Origin: a virus
Length of the DNA stretch: 38,716 bases
IMG/VR virus record: IMGVR_UViG_3300035698_018106
Coordinates: 1 to 38,716 of that record
Strand: one strand, 5' to 3'
Shown: positions 17,932 through 25,856 of the stretch, piece by piece
Position numbering within the stretch: the first letter of the stretch is position 1
Layout: each line of letters starts with the position of its first letter
Notes under the pieces: generated by a model
Database searches by the model: none
What the model was told of the DNA's origin: nothing
What the model saw: only the letters and a program-made list of their open reading frames with translations
Translations under genes and position numbers: made by a program

Positions 17932-18220
17932 TAAAAAAATATTATTAATAATATTGATATCATTAATGTCATCTCTAAGTTATGTACAAGATAGAGATAC
18001 TATATTGAGGTATGATAGTATATGTTTAAAATACGATACAACTATTTTAAACCTAAATTATATAAAACGTTTTAAAAATGATACCACAACTAAATTTATC
18101 AATTGGAATTACGGTTTTTATAAAATAGAGAAAATTGTATTACCAAAAGATTCCATTTATATAGGTGTTTATAAAAGTAAATATGATTTAGATAGTGTAT
18201 CTGTATATACTAAATACTAA
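17918..18220 (+). CDS. Small exported protein with N-terminal signal peptide, 100 aa
   Basis: From a GTG at 17918 the protein begins MGYINKKILLIILISLMSSL, then SYVQD: a basic n-region, a ~14-residue hydrophobic core and a Gln just after the probable cleavage zone. This closely resembles Bacteroidetes signal peptides of the KKILL...SxAQ type, although Val stands where Ala is usual. There is no lipobox cysteine. The mature part (~76 aa) is polar with paired aromatic strands (YGFYKIEKIVLPKDS) and one Cys; no family is recognised. The gene overlaps the preceding lectin gene by 14 bases. An ATG at 17966 would cut off most of the signal sequence, so GTG, or a non-standard ATT at 17927 giving INKKILL, is preferred. 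Possible roles include superinfection exclusion or periplasmic action; neither is shown. Confidence 0.55.
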   Translation: MGYINKKILLIILISLMSSLSYVQDRDTILRYDSICLKYDTTILNLNYIKRFKNDTTTKFINWNYGFYKIEKIVLPKDSIYIGVYKSKYDLDSVSVYTKY

Positions 18221-18248
18221 TAAATAATAAGCTATTTTAATCCGTAAA

Positions 18249-18259
18249 TATATAAAATA
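18249..18259 (+). promoter_or_regulatory. TATATAAAATA upstream motif
   Basis: TATATAAAATA lies 10 bases before the ATG of the 1331-residue fibre. The same 11 bases recur in intergenic positions at 25141, 36717 and 38701. It may be a late promoter variant or an A/T-rich translation leader. Confidence 0.35.
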
Positions 18260-18269
18260 AAACATATTT

Positions 18270-21200
18270 ATGACTTGGGTTAGTAAAATAAATCCTTATA
18301 TACAATTAAAGGAACAAGAGAATGGTAGTTTTATAAATAAAACAAATAGTTTAGGATCTATATATGCTGATATTAGTAGTAATGTATGGTATCAACCAAC
18401 TACTAATAATGGGTCTGCTTATTTAATTGGATCCCCAGATGCTTCTGTAGTTGTTACTACAACTTGGGGAGATATAACAGGCACATTAACAGATCAAACT
18501 GATTTAAATAGTGCTCTTAATAATAAATTAAATTTATCTGGAGGTACTTTAACCGGTGGTCTAGGTATCACTGGCGGAGTTGCAAATGAATTAACAATTA
18601 ATTCATCTACACATATACGTGGTACAGCTTTGTCATCTCATATATACAATGATAATGGATTATCTGGATATGTATCATTTGGATTTGATTCAGATTTTAC
18701 ACATGCCATATTACAAGTTAATCAATTAAATGGTAGAGTAGAATTAAAGAATGGAGGATATATTAGATATTTATCTGAACCTTCTATAGGCAACACTTAT
18801 GATCTTCCACATATTGGATATGTTACAGACAATTATCTTGGATTTGGAGGTGGAATATTAACAGGAGATTTAACAGTACCTTCTATTAAATATGATACTA
18901 GTATTGTGGCTTCGTCATCTGAAGGAACTACATATTGGAATGGTAATGATAATACATTAGATATCGTAACAGGCTTAAATGACACAATAATTAGTGTTGG
19001 ACAAGATTTTGTGTATAAGGTATATAATGGCACTACAGAAACTCTTTTGGGTGGTAAAGTAGTACGATCAACAGGAACTATTGTTAACACATATCAAAGT
19101 GTTGTATATGCTCTAGCTGATAAATTTGAAAATTGTTCGGGACAATTAGCATTTTTAATAAGTGATATTGCTCCAGGAGAATATGGATTCGTAAAAACTG
19201 GTGGGAAAGTCAACGGATTAAATACTTCAGTTATTTCTATAGGAGATATTTATTTATCTGCTGATGTAAGTGGAAACACTACTAATACTGCTCCTGTATT
19301 TCCAAATTACAAATTTTATTTAGGATCATGTTCGAATGTGGATGTAACTAATGGAGAGATTATATCATCTCCATATGGATCTATAGAAGATACATTCGAA
19401 AATTTTTGGGATGGAACCATAAGAGAAACATTTTCATTAGATGTAAGTACTGATGGTACTACTGTATCCGGATATTTAAATCCTAAAAATGTTGGGCTAT
19501 CTTCGCTTACTATGATATATCATGATGGGTTTTCATCTTTAGTTACTGAAGCATCAATTAATTTAAGTGTAGGTACTAGTGTAAGTCCTCAAACTAACTT
19601 TATATACATTCCACAATCAACTAAAATTCTTACTACAACAACCGGTGATTGGCCATCTTCAATTGAGCATATTAAAGTTGCAGAAGTAATTTTAAAAGAT
19701 GCAACTTCTACATTAGAAAAAGGAGCATTAAAAAATCAAAATTGGAATGACGCAATAGAGAACGATATCCCTCAAGGTCATTTATCCCATATTACAGAAC
19801 GAATTAGAATAGAAAATTGTAGATATCATGCAGGTATTGTTGCCGATGGTAGTATTGGCGAGTCTTCAACTCCCGATGATGTTTGGATAAGTAATACAGC
19901 TGGTAAAGTTTATCAAATGCATAAACAAGATTTTAGTAGTTTTGATACATTATCAGGAGATTATGTTAATATAGTTAATCATGATGTATCCGCATATTTA
20001 CCTGTTACTAATTTAAATATTATAAATAATGATGCGTTAGGACAAACTTTAAATAATAAATCATTCTCTTTTGTATCATGGGGAGTAATTAATAGTAGAG
20101 GTAATGATCAATTAATGATTAATCTTCCTCATGGATCGTATGATTATGCAACTCCAGAAGATGCCGTTGCTGATTCAAATAATTATAGCGAATATAACAT
20201 CCCAACTATATTTGTTGGTGTTGGATTCTTAATAGCACGATATACATACACTTATCTTAATGATTCTTGGACACTTTATGATATAGAAGACTTAAGAGGT
20301 AAGTTTCCTAATACATCTGCCGGTGGTGGAACAGGGGGAAGCGGTGGGGCATCTACGTTCCTAGAATTGAATGACGTCCCCGTAACTTATTCAGGAAATG
20401 GTCTTAAAATGGTTCGGGTTAGTTCAGGTGAATCTGGATTAGAATTTAGTGATGATTTTTATTCTAAAACTTATTTAGATAGTTCAATTACATATTTAGA
20501 AAATAATAAATTAAAAAATACTACAGATACTCTAACAGGAGATCTAACTATTACAAATGATGTATCTATAAACAATGATTTATATATTGGAGATAATGGA
20601 AAAATACGAAGTGATAGATCAACTCTAACTATAAGTAATAGTGGGGAATCTGTTCTTTCGTCAACTGGTTTAAGAACAGAAATACGGAATATTACTAATT
20701 CGGGAATCCCAGGTCATATTTCACTTCTATCTAGTAAAACGTATGTTGTTAATGATCAAATTATATTTGGTTCGGAAGATGATGTAAATTCATATATAAC
20801 TATAAATGATGCTTCTGGAGTATTCGGGAACTCATTGAAAGTATTGGGAGATAATGCAGACAATTTATTATCTATAACTAAAAATGGAGGTATGCATATC
20901 CCTGAAATTACAGAAGGCTTACAAACTAAAGCATTATATTGGAATTCATCAAATGGTGAAATTACATACGGAGATCCATGCATTGGGGAAGCAGCCACGT
21001 GGGGAAACATCTCCGGTACATTATCAGATCAAACTGATCTACAAAATGCATTAAATGCTAAATTATCTACTTCTGGGGGTACAATATCTGGAGATTTAAC
21101 AGTTGGCGGAGATTTAAATGTTGATGGTTCATTATTAGTAAGAAGTGTTGAATCAATTGATGTATCTTCTGCTTTTATTGTATTAAATACAGGCCAAACA

Positions 21201-22265
21201 GGGACACCTGTTAATACTATGCAATCTGGTATTGTAGTTGATAGAGGTGATTTAGAACCATATGTATTTTTATATGATGAATCTAATGAAACTTTCAGAA
21301 TTGGTATTGCAGCCCCTTTAACAGGTCCACAATTTGATGATGCATCTACACAAGCTGTTGCAACAAGAGGAGATAATCCAGATCCAATGGCAATTCCTTA
21401 TTGGAATGATACATTAGATATACTCGATATGTCTACTGGATTAACATTTGATGAAACATCTCATACTCTAGATATTGGAGGTTTAGGACTTAGAAGAATT
21501 GGTATAACTTCTAATTATATTCATGATGGGTCTACCTTTATGCAATTGAATAATGATTCTATGTTTATAACCAATAGTACATATGCAGGTAGTATGCAAA
21601 TTAATAATGAAAAATTAGGTATAGATCATAATAACATTCAATTTGGTGGAGGAGCAGGGGATATTAATACATTTATGCTTATTAAAGATAATGCTACTGT
21701 TCCTAAGAATGAAACAGTTAAAATAACATCTCCAACTAATTTATTAGATGCTTATTTTACCATTTTTAAAACAGGCGAAATTTATTGTCCTAGTATAGGA
21801 GATTCATCTACTAATTATTTATTATTTTATAATAATGCTTCTGGAGAAATAACATATTCAGATGCTTCTATTTCTGGTGGAGGATCAGATTATTGGACTT
21901 TAGATGGATCAATATTAAAACCTACTGATGAGACAGTAGATGTTCAATTAAATGCCATTCAAATTGGTGCAGATCCAGGCGCTGTTAATATAGTAGATAT
22001 GGAAGTTACTTCAACACCTACAGCAGGTACAGAAGAGTCATATGGCTTTAATATTGATGGAGATACTATAATGAAAATATACTCTGAAGCTGATGGAGCA
22101 GGTAGTGTACAAGAAACTGCAGTTGTAATAGAAGCTGATTATCAATATATGGGTTTACCTAATACAGATGGATCGTGGAGATTCTATGTTAATGGTACAG
22201 GGGATTTAGTATTTGAAAAACGAGTTTCCGGAACATGGACTGAAGGCGGGAAATTCTCAGTTTAA
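18270..22265 (+). CDS. Large modular tail fibre protein, 1331 aa
   Basis: The fibre has two DITGTLTDQTDLNSALNNKL-type junctions. The first is near residue 70, followed by LSGGTLTGGLGI; the second is near 910 (NISGTLSDQTDLQNALNAKL). Residues ~245-370 hold a domain with GLNTSVISIGDIYLSADVSG, a pattern recurrent in phage virion proteins. A Gly/Ser linker (SAGGGTGGSGGAS) lies near residue 690. Residues ~946-1062 carry copy C of the DGS-LNTG-VDRG module, nearly matching copy B in the 1888-residue fibre. The C-terminus (DGSWRFYVNGTGDLVFEKRV) is a small beta end domain. No S74 chaperone is present. A likely trimeric adhesin of the same appendage system; recombination with the giant fibre gene is suggested by the shared module. 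Confidence 0.75.
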   Translation: MTWVSKINPYIQLKEQENGSFINKTNSLGSIYADISSNVWYQPTTNNGSAYLIGSPDASVVVTTTWGDITGTLTDQTDLNSALNNKLNLSGGTLTGGLGITGGVANELTINSSTHIRGTALSSHIYNDNGLSGYVSFGFDSDFTHAILQVNQLNGRVELKNGGYIRYLSEPSIGNTYDLPHIGYVTDNYLGFGGGILTGDLTVPSIKYDTSIVASSSEGTTYWNGNDNTLDIVTGLNDTIISVGQDFVYKVYNGTTETLLGGKVVRSTGTIVNTYQSVVYALADKFENCSGQLAFLISDIAPGEYGFVKTGGKVNGLNTSVISIGDIYLSADVSGNTTNTAPVFPNYKFYLGSCSNVDVTNGEIISSPYGSIEDTFENFWDGTIRETFSLDVSTDGTTVSGYLNPKNVGLSSLTMIYHDGFSSLVTEASINLSVGTSVSPQTNFIYIPQSTKILTTTTGDWPSSIEHIKVAEVILKDATSTLEKGALKNQNWNDAIENDIPQGHLSHITERIRIENCRYHAGIVADGSIGESSTPDDVWISNTAGKVYQMHKQDFSSFDTLSGDYVNIVNHDVSAYLPVTNLNIINNDALGQTLNNKSFSFVSWGVINSRGNDQLMINLPHGSYDYATPEDAVADSNNYSEYNIPTIFVGVGFLIARYTYTYLNDSWTLYDIEDLRGKFPNTSAGGGTGGSGGASTFLELNDVPVTYSGNGLKMVRVSSGESGLEFSDDFYSKTYLDSSITYLENNKLKNTTDTLTGDLTITNDVSINNDLYIGDNGKIRSDRSTLTISNSGESVLSSTGLRTEIRNITNSGIPGHISLLSSKTYVVNDQIIFGSEDDVNSYITINDASGVFGNSLKVLGDNADNLLSITKNGGMHIPEITEGLQTKALYWNSSNGEITYGDPCIGEAATWGNISGTLSDQTDLQNALNAKLSTSGGTISGDLTVGGDLNVDGSLLVRSVESIDVSSAFIVLNTGQTGTPVNTMQSGIVVDRGDLEPYVFLYDESNETFRIGIAAPLTGPQFDDASTQAVATRGDNPDPMAIPYWNDTLDILDMSTGLTFDETSHTLDIGGLGLRRIGITSNYIHDGSTFMQLNNDSMFITNSTYAGSMQINNEKLGIDHNNIQFGGGAGDINTFMLIKDNATVPKNETVKITSPTNLLDAYFTIFKTGEIYCPSIGDSSTNYLLFYNNASGEITYSDASISGGGSDYWTLDGSILKPTDETVDVQLNAIQIGADPGAVNIVDMEVTSTPTAGTEESYGFNIDGDTIMKIYSEADGAGSVQETAVVIEADYQYMGLPNTDGSWRFYVNGTGDLVFEKRVSGTWTEGGKFSV
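21105..21455 (+). repeat. DGS-LNTG-VDRG fibre module, copy C
   Basis: Codes for GGDLNVDGSLLVRSVESIDV, LNTGQTGTPVN, MQSGIVVDRGD, YDESNETFRIGI and FDDASTQAVATRGD. This is the nearest relative of the copy at 11254 in another gene. Confidence 0.85.
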
Positions 22266-22282
22266 AATTTAAAAAATAAAAT

Positions 22283-24331
22283 ATGTCAAAACTTAATATT
22301 CAAACTGGTGTTATTGCCGGAAATGTAATAAAAATGAATGCAGATTTTAGTAATGCTCCACGGTTATTATTAAAAGGTATTATACCACCTCCTATAGTGA
22401 CATTTACAGTAAATTTAGATCAAATTAATGCTAATTTTACAACATTAAGCTTTATTAATTCTATATCTCAAGATGGTAGCACATGGACATTTGAGGAAGG
22501 GACATATCCAGAAGCAATAATAAATGAAGATGCTTCTTTAACAGCAGACGTTTCAATTCAATTCAGTACTATTACCCCTAATGATGGAGATTTTTCTTTA
22601 ATTGAAGATTCAACAAAACTATTAATAACAACTGATAATTTAGATAAGAATTATAAAATAAGAATAACATCTAAAAATCATTATTTATTAGAGTTTACTG
22701 GAGTTGATAATTTCAGCACCGGAAAGAATGTTAATGAGTATTTAGGTAAAAGTATTATAAACGCTGATTATACTAGTACTGATAAAATAGGAAATTCAGA
22801 ATTTATGATACCTAATACAGTTGTTGATCTTGATGGTGATTTTGTTAGTGGATCAAATGATGATGGAAATGCTCCATTTAAAATAGATGATTTGCAAATT
22901 TATGATTTAACTTCATATTCAGGAATTACAGATATTAATAAGTGGGTTTATGGTGAGGACCATGAACATCCAACATCGTGGTATTTAAATGAATCAATGG
23001 TAGGCGATATTAAAATAGATATAGAAATTTCTAAATTATTATACAAAGGAATTGTTTATCATCCAAATTATGTTACATTTAGTACAAGTAATAATTTTGT
23101 TTATGGGCCAGATGGATCATCTAATGGAATAACATGGGGATATGGATTTGATTATAATGGAGCTTATACAGCAGGAGTAGATTATGATTATATGACTTTT
23201 GAAATAGATGGTGCATACGATATATCCAGTATAGATAATTCAGTTCATGGATATATTGAATTAACTAAATCTATATCTGGAGATTATTTATCATTTGAAC
23301 CTGCGAATTATGAATTCCCATACACTGGATCTATTGATGTATCTTGTTATGCTACAACAGCTTCAGCAACATTTGAAGTAAATTTAGATCAAACTAATGC
23401 TAACTTCACAACGTTAAGTTTCACTAATTCTATATCTCAAGATGGTAGTACATGGACATTCTTAGAAGGTACTCAACCAATCGCAATAATAAACGAGGAT
23501 GCTTCTTTAACAGCAGACGTTTCTATTCAATTTAGCAGTATACTTCCAAGTGATGGAGATTTTACATTAATTGAAGATTCAACTAAATTATTAATAACAA
23601 CTGATGATGAAAATAAAAATTATAAAGTTAAGATAACTGCTAAAGATCATTATTTATTAGAGTATACTGGAGTTGATAATTTTAACACAGGCGAGAATGT
23701 CAATGAATATTTAGCTAATAGTGAGGTGGAAGCATATATTAATTATGCATATACAATAATAACAGATAAAATTGGAAATTCTGAATTCCTGATACCAAAT
23801 ATTAGTACTAGTACTGATATTTATATACAAGGTGATTTTATACCTACAGGAGGAGATCCTTTTTCTATAAATGATTTACAAATTTATGATGTAAGTAGTT
23901 ATAATGGATTAACTATTAGCGATTGGGTTTATGGTTCAGATCATAATTTACCAACAGCCTGGTATTTAGATGTTGCAATGACAGAAGATATAAAAATGAA
24001 TTTAGAAGTTTCTAAACTTCTTTATAAAGGAATTATATACCATGATGATAACCGAGCATTTGGTATTTCTACACCACATGTATATGGCCCTGAGGGATCT
24101 ACTAATGGAGAAACATGGGCTTATGCTCAGGACGAAAGGGGATCATATTCATCATCACTTAATGGAGTGATTTTATTTACAGATAATGGCTTTGAGGTAA
24201 CTGGAATAGATAATTCAGTAAATGGTTGGATTAGAGTCACTGTTGGAGATAAATGGATTGAGTTTGATTCACAAGAATATGAATTACCTTATACTGGATC
24301 TATAGATGTATCTTGTTTTGTTACTACATAA
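22283..24331 (+). CDS. Appendage protein made of a tandem 323-residue duplication, 682 aa
   Basis: After a 39-residue leader (MSKLNIQTGVIAGNV...) the protein is two copies of one unit, residues 40-362 and 363-682. Shared landmarks include NANFTTLSF, NSISQDGSTWTF, DSTKLLITTD, HYLLE.TGVDNF, KIGNSEF.IPN, NDLQIYD and SKLLYKGI.YH. Both copies end in PYTGSIDVSC. The unit is acidic and aromatic-rich with no catalytic motif that I can see. It could be a paired receptor-binding or scaffold domain. It is the last + gene before the antisense glycosyltransferase, and the two genes overlap tail-to-tail by 8 bases. The unit's family is not recognised. Confidence 0.6.
   Translation: MSKLNIQTGVIAGNVIKMNADFSNAPRLLLKGIIPPPIVTFTVNLDQINANFTTLSFINSISQDGSTWTFEEGTYPEAIINEDASLTADVSIQFSTITPNDGDFSLIEDSTKLLITTDNLDKNYKIRITSKNHYLLEFTGVDNFSTGKNVNEYLGKSIINADYTSTDKIGNSEFMIPNTVVDLDGDFVSGSNDDGNAPFKIDDLQIYDLTSYSGITDINKWVYGEDHEHPTSWYLNESMVGDIKIDIEISKLLYKGIVYHPNYVTFSTSNNFVYGPDGSSNGITWGYGFDYNGAYTAGVDYDYMTFEIDGAYDISSIDNSVHGYIELTKSISGDYLSFEPANYEFPYTGSIDVSCYATTASATFEVNLDQTNANFTTLSFTNSISQDGSTWTFLEGTQPIAIINEDASLTADVSIQFSSILPSDGDFTLIEDSTKLLITTDDENKNYKVKITAKDHYLLEYTGVDNFNTGENVNEYLANSEVEAYINYAYTIITDKIGNSEFLIPNISTSTDIYIQGDFIPTGGDPFSINDLQIYDVSSYNGLTISDWVYGSDHNLPTAWYLDVAMTEDIKMNLEVSKLLYKGIIYHDDNRAFGISTPHVYGPEGSTNGETWAYAQDERGSYSSSLNGVILFTDNGFEVTGIDNSVNGWIRVTVGDKWIEFDSQEYELPYTGSIDVSCFVTT
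22400..24328 (+). repeat. Tandem intragenic duplication, unit ~969 bp
   Basis: Unit 1 spans 22400-23368 and unit 2 spans 23369-24328. Similarity holds at protein level throughout, with long identical DNA stretches (for example over the codons for EDASLTADVS), while other parts have diverged by substitutions and short indels. Confidence 0.85.
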
Positions 24332-25124
24332 CATATTTACACCAGTTTGAATTATAAAAATGGGTATAAAATGCTTCTTGGGCTTTTATACCCATTTCTT
24401 TTAAATCGTAATCAGAACTAATAATTTTTTCCACCTCTTTAATATCGTTTGTCCAAAAAGAGAATTCATCCCATTTTATCTTATCTTTAAAACATCTTAT
24501 GTCTTCTCTTGTATAAATAAGAGGAACCGATCCTAACTGCATAGCTTCGTATATACGAATAGTATTATCAAACACCCCACCTGGACAATATGACATATAT
24601 GAAGAAGCTAGTATATCTCCATATGATTTAGAATATGGGGGAAATACAGTCAATCCATGATTGTCACTTAAATGATCCAATGATCTTTGTCTTAATTGTG
24701 ATGTTAGATTACCCATGAATGATATATGAATATTTTTAGATTTAGTGGATGATAATTTCCCCCCATGTATTAAAGGTATATGATGAAAATTCTTATATTT
24801 ATAAGGTCGTACACTCCCCCCTGAAAATATTTGAAATTTTGTATTTCTAAGAATTTTAGACCACTCTAATTCCATAGTATTAATAGTGAAAATCTTTTCA
24901 TGAGGTATGTCTCCAATTATATCTTCTAACCTATCAATAATTAAATGATTCTTATGACATTTATTCCAAAATATAGGTAGATAATATAGCTCCGGACCTT
25001 CATTTTCTAAAGCCCAATCATAAAATTGATCTTCTAGTGAATGATCTCCAAGAGCTTCTATTATTTTATTTCTTCGTTTATATAATTTAGGCCTATATTT
25101 ACTATCTATATTAATTATTTTCAT
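24324..25124 (-). CDS. Exostosin-like (GT47-type) glycosyltransferase, 266 aa
   Basis: The only minus-strand gene in the window. Exostosin-family features are visible: ELYYLPIFWN (46-55), a mid-protein HISFMGNLTSQLRQRSL (133-149), and the C-terminal donor-binding region SYMSYCPGGVFDNTIRIYEA (175-194), continuing MQLGSVPLIYTREDI and ending W-DEFSFW near 218-224. Glu193 in RIYEAM matches the conserved Glu of GT-B retaining/inverting exostosin-type enzymes. There is no signal peptide or membrane anchor, so it is probably cytoplasmic. At 266 residues it is shorter than cellular exostosins but typical of phage-borne versions. It may glycosylate virion adhesins or alter host surface sugars; neither is shown. 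It converges with the duplicated appendage gene (8-base overlap) and diverges from the fibre gene at 25173 across 48 A/T-rich bases, so it has its own transcript. Confidence 0.75.
   Translation of the reverse strand: MKIINIDSKYRPKLYKRRNKIIEALGDHSLEDQFYDWALENEGPELYYLPIFWNKCHKNHLIIDRLEDIIGDIPHEKIFTINTMELEWSKILRNTKFQIFSGGSVRPYKYKNFHHIPLIHGGKLSSTKSKNIHISFMGNLTSQLRQRSLDHLSDNHGLTVFPPYSKSYGDILASSYMSYCPGGVFDNTIRIYEAMQLGSVPLIYTREDIRCFKDKIKWDEFSFWTNDIKEVEKIISSDYDLKEMGIKAQEAFYTHFYNSNWCKYVM
24358..24400. terminator. Probable bidirectional terminator inside the glycosyltransferase 3' coding end
   Basis: Arms AAATGGGTATAAAA (24358-24371) and TTTTATACCCATTT (24384-24397) are perfect 14-base complements around a 12-base loop. 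On the + strand the stem leads into CTTTT. On the minus strand it leads into TTTTTATAATT. It lies 26 bases beyond the stop of the + gene, but inside the last codons of the minus gene. Confidence 0.65.
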
Positions 25125-25140
25125 TTATGGATTTATTGAA

Positions 25141-25151
25141 TATATAAAATA
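25141..25151. promoter_or_regulatory. A/T-rich divergent promoter region, TATATAAAATA
   Basis: The 48 bases between the minus-strand glycosyltransferase start and the + gene at 25173 are nearly all A/T. They hold TATATAAAATA followed by an overlapping ATATATAAAA. This is the only place where divergent transcription must begin. Confidence 0.4.
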
Positions 25152-25172
25152 TATATAAAAATTAAATATGAT

Positions 25173-25856
25173 ATGAGTTTTCAAACAGATAAAATAGGCA
25201 TTAATAATAATATTTCCGGATTATATCATGTTGACGTAAGTGGTAATCTAAATATAGACGGATCGATTTTCCAAAGAGGACTACCTTTTGTTGGTGGGGG
25301 AGGAGACGTTGCATGGGCAAACGATGTTTTTGGATCTCAAAATGGTATGGTTTGGTCAAATGGAGATGGATCTATATCTACATCAACAACTATGTTTAAT
25401 GATGGTGGAGGATTATCATTTAAAGCAGGTAATGGCTTAAATCTAATGGCTCCTCTAGATTCTTCGGATTGTGGGGACATTGTATTTTATAGAAATAATG
25501 GATCTGATGAGTTTGCTAGAATATATACTGAATCTACTACTGGATATCTTATATATAGAAGTGAATCTGATGGATTAACAGGTAGATACATGTATCATAG
25601 TGGTAATTTGCCTGTTGGTGGATCTAATATTAATAATAGATTAGCAACATTTACAGGAGCCGCGGCTAATGGAATATTAAATGGAGAATCTGGATTAACA
25701 TATGATACTACTAATGGATTAGATTCTACTGGAAATATTACAACTGATTCTTCAATAGTATGCCAAGAAATAATTATAACAAATTCATCAGGAACAGCAA
25801 AATATAAGATATCATATAATGATACTACGGATTCATTAGATACTATTAAATTATAA
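25173..25856 (+). CDS. Tail fibre protein, 227 aa
   Basis: The N-terminus (ISGLYHVDVSGNLNIDGSIF) is the DVSGNLNIDGS beta-repeat found in phage fibres. A Gly-rich segment (PFVGGGGDVAW) follows, then a middle region with GDIVFYRNNGSDEFARIYTE and RYMYHSGNLP; YHSGNL is a frequent phage fibre motif. The end (GLDSTGNITTDSSIVCQEII) repeats fibre beta elements. Its stop overlaps the next ATG by one base (TAATG), so it is likely coupled to the following carbohydrate-binding-type protein. Probably the shaft or base partner of that protein. First + gene after the antisense glycosyltransferase. Confidence 0.65.
   Translation: MSFQTDKIGINNNISGLYHVDVSGNLNIDGSIFQRGLPFVGGGGDVAWANDVFGSQNGMVWSNGDGSISTSTTMFNDGGGLSFKAGNGLNLMAPLDSSDCGDIVFYRNNGSDEFARIYTESTTGYLIYRSESDGLTGRYMYHSGNLPVGGSNINNRLATFTGAAANGILNGESGLTYDTTNGLDSTGNITTDSSIVCQEIIITNSSGTAKYKISYNDTTDSLDTIKL

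Noticed and set aside
18833-19090. Minus-strand open frame of 85 codons
   Set aside because: Antisense to the middle of the 1331-residue fibre gene, with no upstream signals and a composition that mirrors the sense codons. Same reasoning for minus frames at 2929-3111, 5330-5536, 10758-10949, 11281-11469, 14075-14269, 16635-16832, 20756-21010, 25958-26194, 31803-31985, 33654-33845 and 36830-37051.
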